64,000 bases of DNA, from positions 75,202,177 through 75,266,176 of the forward strand of contig NC_080582.1 of the NCBI RefSeq assembly GCF_029962835.1, read 5' to 3'. Origin of the DNA: Magnolia sinica (taxonomy: Eukaryota; Streptophyta; Magnoliopsida; Magnoliales; Magnoliaceae). The notes below the pieces were generated by a model, which saw only the letters and a list, made by a program, of their open reading frames with translations, ran no database searches and was not told the origin of the DNA. Positions 22,478-34,593 of this stretch are shown piece by piece (the stretch's first letter is position 1; every line of letters begins with the position of its first letter). The position numbers and the translations under genes were made by a program.

Positions 22478-22874
22478 AAAATGAGATGGATATAAATCTC
22501 GGTGGACCACACCACAGAAAACAATAGCGATTGGATATCCACCATTAAAATCCTACCAAGGCCCATTGTACCGTTTATTTGACATCCAATCATTGATTAG
22601 GTCATACAGACTCGATGAAGAAAAAAATGAAATATTAGCTTGATTCACAACTTTTATGGCCCAAAAAGCTTTTAATGGTCGACATGCATTCAACATCGTT
22701 TCTGTAATGTGGTTCACTTGAGATTAGAATATACCTTATTTTTGGTCTCTATGTTAAAATGTTCTAGAAAAATAGATGGATGGCATGGATGAAACAAATA
22801 CATCATGGTGAGGGTCCACAGAGCAGACCACCCACCATTGGCCGGTGGCGGGAGGAGTAGCCAATCCGTTTCCA
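22478..22874. mobile_element. Alpha MITE copy 8, right part
   Basis: Starts abruptly after gggcgtgaca of element A at aaaatgagatgg, and continues to the right TIR gtagccaatccgtttcca. The left portion is missing. It is followed by a full beta element in the module order of the array, so it is probably a displaced array unit. Confidence 0.75.
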
Positions 22875-22925
22875 AGACAAAAACATCGTGTTGGCCGCAA
22901 AATACCAAAAGCATATTTTCAAAAA

Positions 22926-24187
22926 GAGTCCGAATCCTCTGTTTCCGGGAGTCAGAGACTTGCTGACTCCAAGAGTCTCATTAGTCCAGCCTGATAGACT
23001 GCCACATAGCCAGTTTTTATTATTAAAAAAAAAAATCTTTTGTATTTCCTAACGGTGATGGCAATGTTCGACGGTGCTTTCCATTTTCATTATCCAATTT
23101 GAATTTTTTTCAAAAATTTCTTCTCCTGTTAAAATCTTTGGAATCTAATTTGAAATTCCATCCTATTTTATAGATGGATTCGATCAAAGCTACCGCTGGA
23201 AGAAAAAACCTCTTTTTTCTTTTGACTATTGGAGGCCCCTCCTTCCTCAATCTCTCTTGCCCATTTTTATTCATTCAATTCACGACAGGCTGCCTGCCGA
23301 TAGTCGATTTCAGCCCATTGAAGTCTATTTCATCCATTCATCCATCGAAGATTCACCCCATTTCACAGGTATTTATTTATTTTATAGTTATGATATGCTT
23401 TTGAGGTTTGAGTTCGGGGAGGATTATAGGTTACTGACAGTGGTGGAAATGTTACTATTTTGTAGCTAAAGTTAAGGCCAAATTTGAGGTTATTAATTTT
23501 TAATTCCAACTGCTAATTACTTTATAATGGCCAAATAATATGTAAAAATAACATTGGTGGAGATGTAAAAGATGGAATGTAGCATCCTTGAAGTAAAAAA
23601 TGTACCATTTGTAAATCACTAAAACGCATTCAAAATGAGAACCTATTTGGTGCTAGAAAAATGAATTCAACTCATGTTTTTCCGAGAGCTGCTACTATAG
23701 TTGCTCGCTTTGTTGATAATGGTCATGAGCAATAGTAATCTATAATCCTCTCCAAACTCAAACTTCAAAAGCATAATATCATAAATATAAAATAAATAAA
23801 TATTTGTGAAATGGGGTGAATCTTCAATGGACAAATGGATGAAATAGATTTCAATAGGACAAAATCGGCTATCGGCAGACAGCCTGTCGTAAATCGAATG
23901 AAGAAAAATGGGTGAGAGAGATTGAGAGAGATTGAGGAAGGAGGGCCACCAATGTAATCGTCAAAAGAAAAAAAGGGTTTTTTCTTCCAGCAACAACTTT
24001 GATCAAATCCATAAGGAATTTGAAATTAGAATCCACAGACAGGAGAAGAAATCTCTTGTAAAAATCTCTGGAGAATGAAAATGGAAAGCACCGTTAGAAA
24101 GCTCAGACGGAAATTTTATTTATTTTTTAAAATAAAAACTACCTACATGGCAGTCTGTACAAGTGGGCCAATGAGGTTGGATTTCCA
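22926..24187. mobile_element. Beta fold-back transposon with arms of about 450 bp
   Basis: The left end gagtccgaatcctctgtttc begins an arm that recurs in reverse complement at about 23730-24180, for example ctattggaggcccctcc left against ggagggccaccaat right. About 290 bp lies between the arms. An open frame of 76 codons from 23174 lies wholly in the left arm and is not a recognisable protein. Parts of the right arm occur in several array spacers. Long inverted arms without coding sequence fit a fold-back or Mutator-like non-autonomous element. The outermost right end is lost at 24187. Confidence 0.75.
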
Positions 24188-24189
24188 AA

Positions 24190-27100
24190 AATCCTTGAAT
24201 TTTTTAATGTAATTAACTTATATTATCATTTACTGACCATTAGCACTCAGTGTTAGTTTATACATGGGTGGTACCAGTAAAGAATTGTACAAGTCGATTA
24301 ATCAACCGTAGGAAGCTAACAAATCCGCCCGATCACTTAAACACCGAATTTAGCCACATGAGTTACTCACACAGAGCCTAAATTTAACCGACCTACCACT
24401 GATTAATTAAGACAATCGTAACTAAATTAAAAGATCTACTGAAGCCAAGTTAAATAAGGCACGAATCTTGACTAATGGACCAAATCAACCTCGTCACTCT
24501 TTTAGCCTAAAACCGATGATTTAGAGTAATTATGACAAAATCTCCACTTTCACTAGTTATAAATAGGCCACACTATGAACATGGTTAATCCAAACCCTAA
24601 TCATTGCCCACAAGAAATTTCAATACCTAATTCATTCCAGAAATGCCCCGATTTTCCAAACAAGCTCTAGGCCACTCATTAGTGGGCCATTAGTTCCAAA
24701 ACTATAAAATAATGTCCGTCTTACTGGGCTCGACGTCCACGGTGGGAGTTGGACCTGGATAGTGTCCAGAACCGCTCAACTTGAGCCAAGGGACGAGTGC
24801 ATGAGAAGTGCAATTATCCTGAAGGAATAAGCTGAAACTTAAGTGAATTGGGTCGTCCACTCTTACGCAAAGTTAAAAATTTCGGACCGTCGGTTTACAA
24901 CCAAACTTCACACGTGGAGTATGGATATTTTTCAGCTAATATCTGTATAGTCGTAGTCCCGATCGACCATCGGTGATCGTTGAACAGGCCGATCATATCC
25001 ATACGTAGATCATCATTAGGGCTAACTATCCTATGGTGTATATCAATATGTACGCCCCATAGTGGGCCCTAGAGGTTAGAAAGACCCTCCCATAGGGCTA
25101 GTATAGTAAAAACCTAGCCCTTGGGGCCATTTACACCAAATCTGGCACTACATAAGAGTTTCATTTGGGCACCCCTCTCCTCATACGAATTTACCCTAGA
25201 AGGAAGAAAGGAAAAAAGGGAGAAGAGAAAGAGGAGAAAAGAGGAGAAAGAGAGAGGAAGAGCTTAGAAGCATGAGGGTCTGTGCACCTTCACCCTCTCA
25301 TCTCCTCTATAACAACATTGTCCTTCATTGGTGTCAATTCGGCGACGATTGAAGGTAGGTATTGAGTTATATTTGTAGGTTTAGGTCTTGTGTTTAATTC
25401 CTTCTAATTCTTACAAGCTTGTATGCTTATTTAGGCATTTCAACGAGAGTTCGGTAACCCTAGGTCGATTCCTCTAGCTCTCAACGATCTATAGGTGCGG
25501 ACCATTATCCTTAGGTGGCCAAGTACCAATTTTAGGCTAAATTTAATGATTTTAGATGCTAGATTGATGAACATACGAATTCTAAGGAAAAACCCTAAAT
25601 TAGGAATCCATATGATGAGTACACCCAACATGCATGAAATGATAAATGGATTGTTTGATCGTTATTCTCAAATTATTTGGGCATGAGATTCGTGTTGTGT
25701 ATACATTTTTACATATAACATCTTTGTACATTCTTCCATGTTATATGTTTGATTGTAATTTCCCGTACTATGGATAATGTGTGATCTTTGCTTCTTAGGT
25801 AGTTCAACACCACCCGCACACATATCTAATTTATGCTATTAAGAGTAGTCACATGCATGTTAATATCCTAAAATCTTATGCTTAGATGTGTTGTACGTTT
25901 TATTCCTTCTGCACTTGAAGATAAACTCTTGACTGCTTAGAATATTATTAAATATAGCCCACCCTCTAGGTTGGTCAGGAATCTGAGATTTGTAAGGGTA
26001 GTCCCGTTAGTTGGGCCGCCCTGTGACTAGACTGACTGGTGCGGGCGGACGCGAATGGGCGACAGTGGTAGGACTACATGGGTTGCTTGCACCCAATGTC
26101 GTGCGTTACGTGTTCGCCTGAATTTGGGCGGTCTAGTCCACTGACTGACCAACCATGCTTGTTAACCATGTTTGCTCACGCCTATCTGGAACCTGGAACA
26201 CCCCCCACCCACTGACGTCAATGACAACAACTAAAAACTGATCCACAGCCTCCTGAGCTGGGTATGGTGGAATGGGACACTATGTCCGAGCTGTCGGCCT
26301 ACGCTAGGGTGACGAGCCTCCCCGTAGTGACCGCGAGCGATCCCGCTTCCCAGTACTCCCCACGTGCTTGCAATCGGGGATGGGGATTCCAATAGGATCA
26401 AGGATCGCGGGGTTTTAGCCTCGTACGTTGAGGGGTCTTGGCCTCATAAATGGATGAGGGCATTGATATCGTCAGGATGTACCAGTTTCTCCAACCTGTT
26501 GGATGAACGGAATTAACTAAATACTCGGCTAACATTATTCATGAATCTCATTAGCTAGATTTGGCGACTCAACAGTTGAGGTCGCAATGAGGGAGTGTTG
26601 GTCATGCACGACCGTGAGACGAAGTCGCTCGTGGGAGTGTTGTGGGTAAGGTCATGCATCATACATAACTCATGCATACGTATTAACAAAGACTAGTTAG
26701 TGATTTATGAATTTATACTTTTCATTAAATTCATCATGGAATTGTTATTTGATGTAACTTATGGCTAATGACACCCACTGAGTTAGCTACTCACTCCCAC
26801 TCTAGGATGGTGTTTTAAAACACCAATCAGACACGTCATTAGATACAAGTGAGGAGGAGCTTGACGTGCTAAGCGGGATGAGTATGGATGAGGAAGAGGA
26901 GCTTCCCTGCTTCCACACTTTCGGCAGATCCTTCTAGTCTGAGTTCGGGCTACCGCGGGGTATGGGTCAGGGCTCTAGTCACTTTGGGTCATGTATGGGT
27001 GTGACTAGTTCCCTATTCAGATGATTTTGGATTTGTGGTTTGGATATTTTTATATTTAGTGGCACTTGATACTGCTTTATGACTTACTTATGTTTCATGC

Positions 27101-27232
27101 CTTGCTAAACTCTTCATTGTTTATGAGATCATCCAAATATAATTAAAATCTGAAGCCCATTAGAGCACCTGTGACACTTGGGAATTCGAGAGCCGAGTTC
27201 CTACACGGCCCCTAAAAACCCGGAGTGTTACA
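24190..27232 (+). mobile_element. Probable solo LTR of a gypsy-type retrotransposon
   Basis: About 3 kb, non-coding, ending cccggagtgttaca. It has a TATA-like tataaatag at about 24560, a purine-rich leader at about 25200-25270 and a start-like segment after it. This is the plan of very long LTRs of Tekay/Del-like gypsy elements. The exact left end and the target-site duplication could not be fixed. It follows the truncated beta element, so it probably entered the displaced array unit. A relic, with no internal genes. Confidence 0.5.
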
Positions 27233-27357
27233 ATAAGTTTATCAACCTAAGCTGGGGTGTCCACACAAACATCATTACTTTGATGGTCCATATTTCGATA
27301 GCCTTGCATGCTGCGTCATTCTCCATTAGAACACTTCCACCATTATAGACTTGTAGA

Positions 27358-29392
27358 AATCGAACCAAGTCTCACGCCCCGGACTCGATGACTATAGGAC
27401 TCATAAGGAACCCGATGGCCGGTTCGGGCATAACAACCTCCGTAGTACCCTATTCTCGGCTCCTGAGGTAGGTTCCGATCCTGGGATCCTACAAGGAGGA
27501 TTTTCATAATAGTATAATCATTTCCAAAACGAGCATACCCAAGACCACAGCAAGTACATCTGAGAATAACAAAGGCACACATCACAAAATCCACTAAAAA
27601 TTTGAACTTTTACATCATCCATAAGGTCCAAAAGGACATACATGAGAATAAAAGGAAAAGAGAGAAATCAGCAACACTGGAATCCTCACTGCTCAACCCT
27701 ACTCCACGCTCTGCTACTACGGCGCCTACCTAGAGTCTCCTACACGCATCAATCGTGCATAAGCTTATAGAAGCTTAGAGGGTGGTGTAAGTGTGTGAAT
27801 AAGAGGGAATCCAAAAATGTAGCCCACCATCATCAAAATAATTTATGAATTTCAGTTTACAACAGTCTACATTGCTAGACTGTATAGCACAAAATCAGGC
27901 TGACCACCCCTCTTGGCCCACCCTTTTAGATAACCAAATGGAGTCGTTTGGGGCTGAAATTTAGCATAATTGTAGGTAGGGTCCACACCTTTAAGAAACA
28001 TATATTACATGGGACCAAACACCCCTCTAAATGCCCAAAAATCTGGCCTCAAGATGACCCAAAAATCTGTCCAGACAGATTTGGACAGCAACATGTTGCT
28101 GTCCAAACCACTCCAAAAGATAATTAAAAGGGAGATAAATCACCATTTCCTTAGGGTGGGGTCCACCTAGATGGGTCACACAACTCTTAGACCCAGGCCC
28201 CTTTCAAGATCATCCATAAAATCAAGCCCAAAGGCTGCCCAAAACATGCCAAAAATATGGGGCAATAAGGTGGGCCTGGACGTCTAATCACTTAAGCCTA
28301 GTTGCATGACACATCAAGTGGGCTACATATACATCAGATTTACTATAAAGACAGGAAAGAAAAGATGGAGAAGAAACACAATCCGGCCATGGGGTAGGGC
28401 CCCGCCACTAATGGGCCCTCCCAAGAATGAATCATACCCATACAACTACATTGATTGTACATGCAACATAAAATCACTACATGCATGATCTATAATTGCT
28501 ATGGATGGTTGGGATGCCATCCCAACATGATCCTTAGGGTCTAGATGACCTTAAGATGGAGTGGATCATTAAATACATCATGATGGGGTCCATGGAGAAT
28601 GGCCCCATCATGGATCATGACATGCATGTAGGATGGGCCAAAGGGCCACATCCATGGGATCAAATGGGATCCCCACCATGGATTGGTGGGTCCCACATGA
28701 TCCATCTAGGAAGAAAAATAAGATCAAAGGGTAGAAAATAAGATCAGAAATTTTAATCACCCACCTTAATGGATCCCACTCCAAAGTTACATCAATCTTC
28801 TCTTCATGCTCCAAGGGACATGTTTCAATGGGTGAGATGGATTGTTGAAGGTTAGATGGGAGGGAATTTGAGGGAGAAGGGGCTGGAGAATAAGGAAACT
28901 GGGGCTGAATTTTTTTGTAAAAGAGAAAGAAAGAGAGAAGAGAGTAGAGAGAAATGAGAGGGAGAGTATAGAAATTTGCTAGAAAAGAGAGAGAGGGAAA
29001 GTAATCATTAATCTCTCTCCTACATAAGAGAAAAATCATCATAGCCTTTGGTGATATAAACTATATTACTAGGCTAGAGTAGGGATGGGTAGTGTGTGGG
29101 TGGTGGGCGGTGTAGGATATGGGGGGTTTAGGTAGTGTATGAGTAGTGTGTGTTGAAATTTGCACAAAGGAGGGTGGCCACCTTGAAAAATGTGCCCTCT
29201 ACACTAGGTGAGCCACATTATCATGCTCAAAGGCTACAAATGAGATGCACACAACTTATGATCCACACATCGGATGGACACACAAGACGCGTCGTTGGAA
29301 CCGCGGTGACGATGCGGTCACAATGGCATAGGTCTCAACTTGATCCGAGTCAGGTCTTCACGACTGGGCTCACGGATGATCGCAAACACTAT
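27358..29392 (-). mobile_element. Non-coding LTR-type element B (same family as A and C)
   Basis: The left end tctcacgccccggac is the complement of the 3' end of element A. It then matches A's 3' region (acctccgtagtaccc, gatcctacaaggagga) and, at its right end near 29300, the ccgcggt-containing 5' landmark. The middle is shortened to about 2 kb. A CT/GA-rich stretch at 28915-29000 corresponds to the leader-like part of A. Fossil, non-coding. Confidence 0.55.
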
Positions 29393-29738
29393 CCAGACTC
29401 ATACCAAAAATATTTTTTCTATAACCCTCTAAATGAGAAGTTGCAAGAAAAAAAGATAAAAATGCCCTTGCTTTGGATCCATCAGCATTGGTATGACCTT
29501 TTATGCCGGAGAGAAGCTACCTTTTATGTTGGAGAGAAGCTACGTCGTATTCATTTGGAGAGAGTGATGTGGATGGGATTTGTCATTGGATCTACTGGAA
29601 AGTAGATCTAATCCGTTCATCCTTTCGGAAGACGATAACCTTATGCTGATATGAGTTCTCTGTGGCCCACAAAACCTGAGATATGAGAATAATGGTTGTT
29701 CATTACTAACCATTTTCATGTGATGTGGTCCATATAAT
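29393..29738. repeat. Array gamma module, displaced
   Basis: Resumes at tccagactcataccaaaaa, just after the position at which beta was cut off near 24187, and carries the complete gamma module and the following gagatatgagaataatgg segment as in 15540-15865. It marks the right-hand limit of recognisable array sequence. Confidence 0.8.
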
Positions 29739-30300
29739 CAGTGAATATGGGTTTGTCTTTGGAGCATGGCCTTTCGTCAAATTCTGACTTCAATAGGCAG
29801 AATGGATTTGAGACATACTCCACGGTGGGCCCCAAAGACGTAGTCTAAAGAACCTTTAGGTAGGGTTGGAGGCCATTTGAGGATCCATTGTTGTTTTTCT
29901 AGGATTGTTTTTCTTCCTTTTCGAACATTTCTTTTAAGGACGCACCACCACCTATTTCGATTACATTTTTCGATGTACGGTCACTGCTGTTTATTTCTTT
30001 AGTGTATGGGCACTATTAATAACTTTTACAAACAAGTGTTGTTTTTGTTCCAACGATCACATTTCTTATATATGGAAGCCACTAATACATGGAAGATATT
30101 TTGAATGAATTTTTCATTTTATTTTTTGTAGAATATCATTTACTTAGAGACGGAATCCACTTTTAGTTATGGATAGAGAGGGATGAGCGTGGTTATTTTT
30201 GTGAAGAGAAGTGATTGTCAAAAGGGATTTGTGGTGGAGAGGGATATTTGTGGTTGTCATGTGGAAGACAATGACGAAGATAGAATCTAAATTTTGTAAT
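29739..30300. other. Intergenic DNA, nothing recognised
   Basis: AT-rich, no open frame of note and no clear repeat. Confidence 0.5.
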
Positions 30301-30304
30301 GTCT

Positions 30305-31990
30305 TACCTTAATTAAATAGTTATGTCAACCTCAACCTTAACACATGTCAACTAGAGTCAAGGTTTCCATGTGTTAAGGGTCTAGGTAATCATGTACATG
30401 TGTTAAGAGTTTGGGTTATGATTGTCATGCGTTAATGGTCTAAATTGTTATGTGTTAAGGGTTTGGGTCATGGTTGTCATGTGTTAAGGGTCTAAGTCAT
30501 GGTTATGATATGTTAAGGGTCGAGGTTGACACACGACAACCTAGACCCTTAACACATGAGAACCATGAGAGGTTGTCATATGTTAAGGGTCTAGGTTATT
30601 ATGTGCTAAGTAGAGTTGAGCATGTCTAATTCGATCCGGTGGATCTGACCAGATCCGACCTGATTTGAGCCGAACCGATGGCCTAGATTGGTTAGGTTCG
30701 AGCAAGATCAAGCAGATCTGACCGTTAGTTCTGTCAGGTTCGGGTCAATGTTAATTCGAACTGCACCGATCAAAAATCTGATCCGATCTAATTCGGACCA
30801 GACCAGATGTATTACCTATATATATAATTAGAGCTGGGCATCGGACCCTCCTTTTAAAATATTCGAAGGGTCTAAATCTTAGTTTTCCCTCCATTCTTTT
30901 TTCTTTTCTTTTCTTTGAAAAAAATCAATTTCTGTATCTAATCCAAACATCTGAACAGTCCTCTTGCTTGAATAATCAGATTCCCTCTTAGTTAGCTGGT
31001 GCGCAAGCAACCTCGCGGACGGGGTCGCCCTTGTTCGTGAAACACATCAATCAGGGAAAGCTCTTAAGATGCTTGATTCGTGGGTACATCTCTCCAACGT
31101 AAGTGAAACCGTTCATTGGATAAAATCTTTTCGATTTTCAAATCGCATTGAAGCCCCATTGATGTCATAAATTCTTTGTTCTTTTTGTATTTCCACTATG
31201 ATCATTGTAGAAGCTAAAGGAGGAAGTAACTGCTGGAGTCGCTTGAATTTCAATCGTATGATTTTAAAGAAGAATCAAAAGACGGCTAGTTGGAGATCGG
31301 TATGCCTATAAAAGCAATCAGATTTTTGACATTGATATTTACACCATGAATAATGCTTGCATTGAAGCAAATTAAGGATTATTTAATTAAAAAAATTTAA
31401 AAAAAAACAAAAAGAAGAAAAAGAAAAAGAAGATGAGTCGAAAAACAACCTGATTTTTTTCCTGACCATCCATTGAAAATATTCGAAGGGTCTATGTGGC
31501 CTGGATTGCCTATACTCAACACGATGGTTCCCCTCACCCCAACAAAAATCAAGGGTGGACATCCCTCTCCAATTCGAACCTAGCCCAATCCGATTCGACT
31601 CGGTTTTCCTGACCGAGTCGGACTCGGATCGATTTAGGCCAGCATGGGTTAGGATCGGCTCGAGTCAGATGACTCGGACTCAGTCCTGGAACAGACCGAG
31701 TTCGGGTCAGGCCATGTAGAACTCGGACCAAGTCAAGTTGGACCCAATCCGATCCGACTCAGTCCGATGCCTAGCTCTAGTGTTAAGGATCGAGGTTGTC
31801 ATCATGTGTTCATGTGTTAAGGATCGAGGTTGTCACGTGTTCATGGTCTGGGTCGTGGTCGTCATGTGTTAAGGGTCTAGGTTACCAGGGTCAAGGTTAT
31901 CATGTATTAAGGGTTTAGGTTGTCAAGGTCGCAGTTGTCATGTGTTAAGGGTCGAGGTTGTCATGTGTTAAGGGTTGTGGGGCTTTGAAC
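30305..31990. repeat. Minisatellite (about 30-bp unit), split by a transposon
   Basis: Variants of aagggtctaggttgtcatgt repeat from about 30320 to 30602 and again from 31780 to about 31985, including occasional inverted units. The two blocks share phase and unit, and the hAT element between them is flanked by a duplicated piece of the unit itself. Confidence 0.85.
30611..31779. mobile_element. Non-autonomous hAT-like transposon
   Basis: The ends are tagagttgagcatg and gatgcctagctcta, imperfect inverted repeats starting with the hAT-type TAGAG. The flanks gtgctaag (30603-30610) and gtgttaag (31780-31787) are an 8-bp duplication with one mismatch. Subterminal sequence is packed with gatccgac / gactcggat variants. 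A second TIR-like tagagctgggcatcgg at 30831 and a repeated ttcgaagggtct at about 30863 and 31483 suggest a nested copy. The interior has no transposase. Confidence 0.75.
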
Positions 31991-33002
31991 ACCATATGTA
32001 GGGCCTACCATGGAGTATGTTTTTTAAGCAATAGATGGAATTGTTATGATTACCTAACAAGAATGATTCTTTGTAATCCTAATCAATCCATAATGGACCT
32101 GAAAAATTGATGGATTGAATTGTTGATTGGATGATAAATAATCTTGACCATCCAAATTAAAGGTCATCGATTAAATGGTTAATAATTTTTAATCTTGACT
32201 TGATTTTTGCATGATAGCCTATGAATTGTTCCTTGGATATAATGAGTGGTCTAAATCAATGGGATGGAATGTGTATGTGTTTCCATACAATTAGGAGCCT
32301 TATAATTTTCTGGTGCCCCAAGAGCACCGGTGTATTTCTCTAACTAGGAGCTTGTAAATGGAGATAAATGAAAAGTTGAATTAAAGGTACATAAATTGGA
32401 AGTAAATGGCTTACTCGTTGAGAAGGGAGTAACCGGAGGAATTGGAATGCATTAAAATTATTCAATATATTCAGAACAACATATATGATATCTCAAATCA
32501 ACTTTAATATCACAAATTAACGTAAATGTGTGACATTTAACAAATTAATTGTAAGAAGCATGTTAAAATATATACTTCAACCAAAATTTAGGAAATTTTA
32601 AGCCTCATGTGGGCCACAAGCATAAAGATTACAGCTAAGTAACTTGCCAATTATTTTTAACCATCCTTTTAGATGATCAACTTTTGCACGGTTTGAACAT
32701 TCTACTGGTGTGATTTTAGTAATGTAGTTGATAATTGAATTGTTTTGAAGTATCATTAGTATGTTTCATGTGTATGATCGATATTTATATTGCTGCACCT
32801 TTGTTTACTTATTTGACTTTTCAAGGGAGTTTAAAAAGTCATTTCACCTCGTTTACCAAATGCCATTTACCTCAATTTACACCCAATTCCCCGTTTACTC
32901 CCATCCAAAGGGCCTTAATTTAAATTGAACCATCCAAATCTTGGGTCCCCAATTAGATGGCTCATAAATTATTTGATTTCCTAAATGTTCCTGTATGAGG
33001 AA
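31990..33002. other. Intergenic DNA, no gene recognised
   Basis: AT-rich. A stretch with gtgccccaagagcaccgg at about 32310 and the pair tactcgttgagaagggag / tttactcccatccaaag may be transposon scraps. I see no coding evidence. Confidence 0.4.
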
Positions 33003-34593
33003 TGTTGATGCAAGAATCGATAATGTTCCAACTGTTGAGATGTGGAGCCACATCCTGGACGGGCTACTTGGCCGCGAGTGGCCCACTCGACCCGAGGGCT
33101 GCCTTGACTCAAAGTTTAGCGGCGGTAATTTTTTGGAGTGCGAGGTGCTCGGCCGAGGCTCGTGCTCGACGATCGAGGTTATGCAGGTTCGTTTCTGGAT
33201 TTTGCACGGACTGTGTAATTTTGAGGCGGTTTTCGCAGAGGTGCGAAAGGAAAGTTGCATAAACTATAAATAGGGGTCCCTAGGGCTTTTCTAGGGTTAT
33301 GAGAATTATTCTAAGGTGTATGAAAATGGTTTTTTCTATACATCCAAGGGGAAAAGGTTAGTATATTACTTGTAATCTCGTTTTCTTCATAGTGGAAGTT
33401 TGCACCCGTAGTTTTTTACCCTTGTTTGGAGTTTTTCCACGTATACTCTATCTTGTGGTTTGTTTGGTATGCTTTGATTCTACTTCTAGATTATATTTCT
33501 TCTTGTTTATCATTTGTGGGTGAGACCAGAGATTGGATCTCGGTTCACTAGCGTTGTTGACATGCTACACAACAACTGATATCAGAGCTATTGGTTTAGT
33601 TCAAATGGGAGCGATGACGGAAGAAGGGAAGACTAGAATTGAGAAGTTTGATGGTTCAAACTTTACCTTCTGGAAGATGCAGGTGGAGGATTATCTATAT
33701 CAGAAGGACCTATATATTCCTCTAGGAGGAAAAGAGAAGAAACCAGACAAGATGATAGATGATGAATGGTTTTTATTGGATCGGAAGGCTTTAGGAATGA
33801 TCCGACTCTCTTTGTCTAAGAGTATCGCCTTCAATATATCCAAGGTAAGACCACAAAAGAATTAATGGATGCCCTAGCTACGATGTATGAAAAACCCTCA
33901 ACATCCAACAAGGTTTATCTTATGAAACAGCTATTCAACTTGAAGATATCAGATGGTGGGAGCATGGCTAAACATCTAAACGAGTTCAATACAGTCATGA
34001 GCCAGTTGGAATCCGTTGGCATTGTTTTTGAGGACGAGGTCAGGGCGTTATTGATCTTGCCCAGTTTGCCAGACAGTTGGGATGGTTTGGTGATTGTTGT
34101 GAACAATTCTTCAGGGTCGACAAAGCTGAAATTTGATGATGTGGCCAATCTAATTCTTAGCAAAGAATCTAGAAGAAAGGCATCAGGAGTTTTAGGGGAT
34201 TCAGGGAATGCTCTAAACGTTGAAGGAAGAGAAAGATCGCTGAACAAAGGAGGTAATAAATATGGACGTTCTAAGTCGAGGAAGAAGTCTAAGGGACCGA
34301 AAGATAAAGACGGGTGTTGGCACTGCGACAAGAAGAGGCACATGAAATGTGATTGCAAGGCACTTAAGAAACAAGAAAGAAGCTCTCAAGGCGGGAAGGA
34401 TTCAGTAAATCTATCTAAGGGGAGTGATACAGAGGCATTGATCTTATCTCTTGATACGAGGAATGAGTCTTGGGTCATAGATTCAGGTGCTTCGTTTCAT
34501 GCCACTTCGTGTAAGGAAGTTCTGCGTGATTATGTGTCAGGTGACTTTGGGAGAGTATACTTTGGTGATGTTAAGTCATGCAGTATTGTTGGA
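33003..34593 (+). mobile_element. Ty1/copia retrotransposon, 5' part (LTR, gag, protease start)
   Basis: A candidate 5' LTR runs about 33003-33575, starting tgttgatgcaagaatc and containing tataaatag. It is followed by a primer-binding site like tgatatcagagct (initiator tRNA-Met type). The gag region (33533-34590) contains EKFDGSNFTFWKMQ, a zinc knuckle CWHCDKKRHMKCDC and a protease-type DSGASFHAT. This is a fossil of the copia superfamily, broken at several places. At about 34593 it meets the non-coding element C, and copia sequence resumes beyond 40620. Confidence 0.85.

Noticed and set aside
23174-23404. 76-codon frame as a small secreted protein
   Set aside because: Lies inside the fold-back element arm and is partly mirrored in the other arm and array copies. 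No conservation evidence.
28608-29042. 144-codon minus frame
   Set aside because: Falls in the CT/GA-rich leader-like part of element B. Composition is Leu/Ser/Phe from low-complexity pyrimidine tracts.
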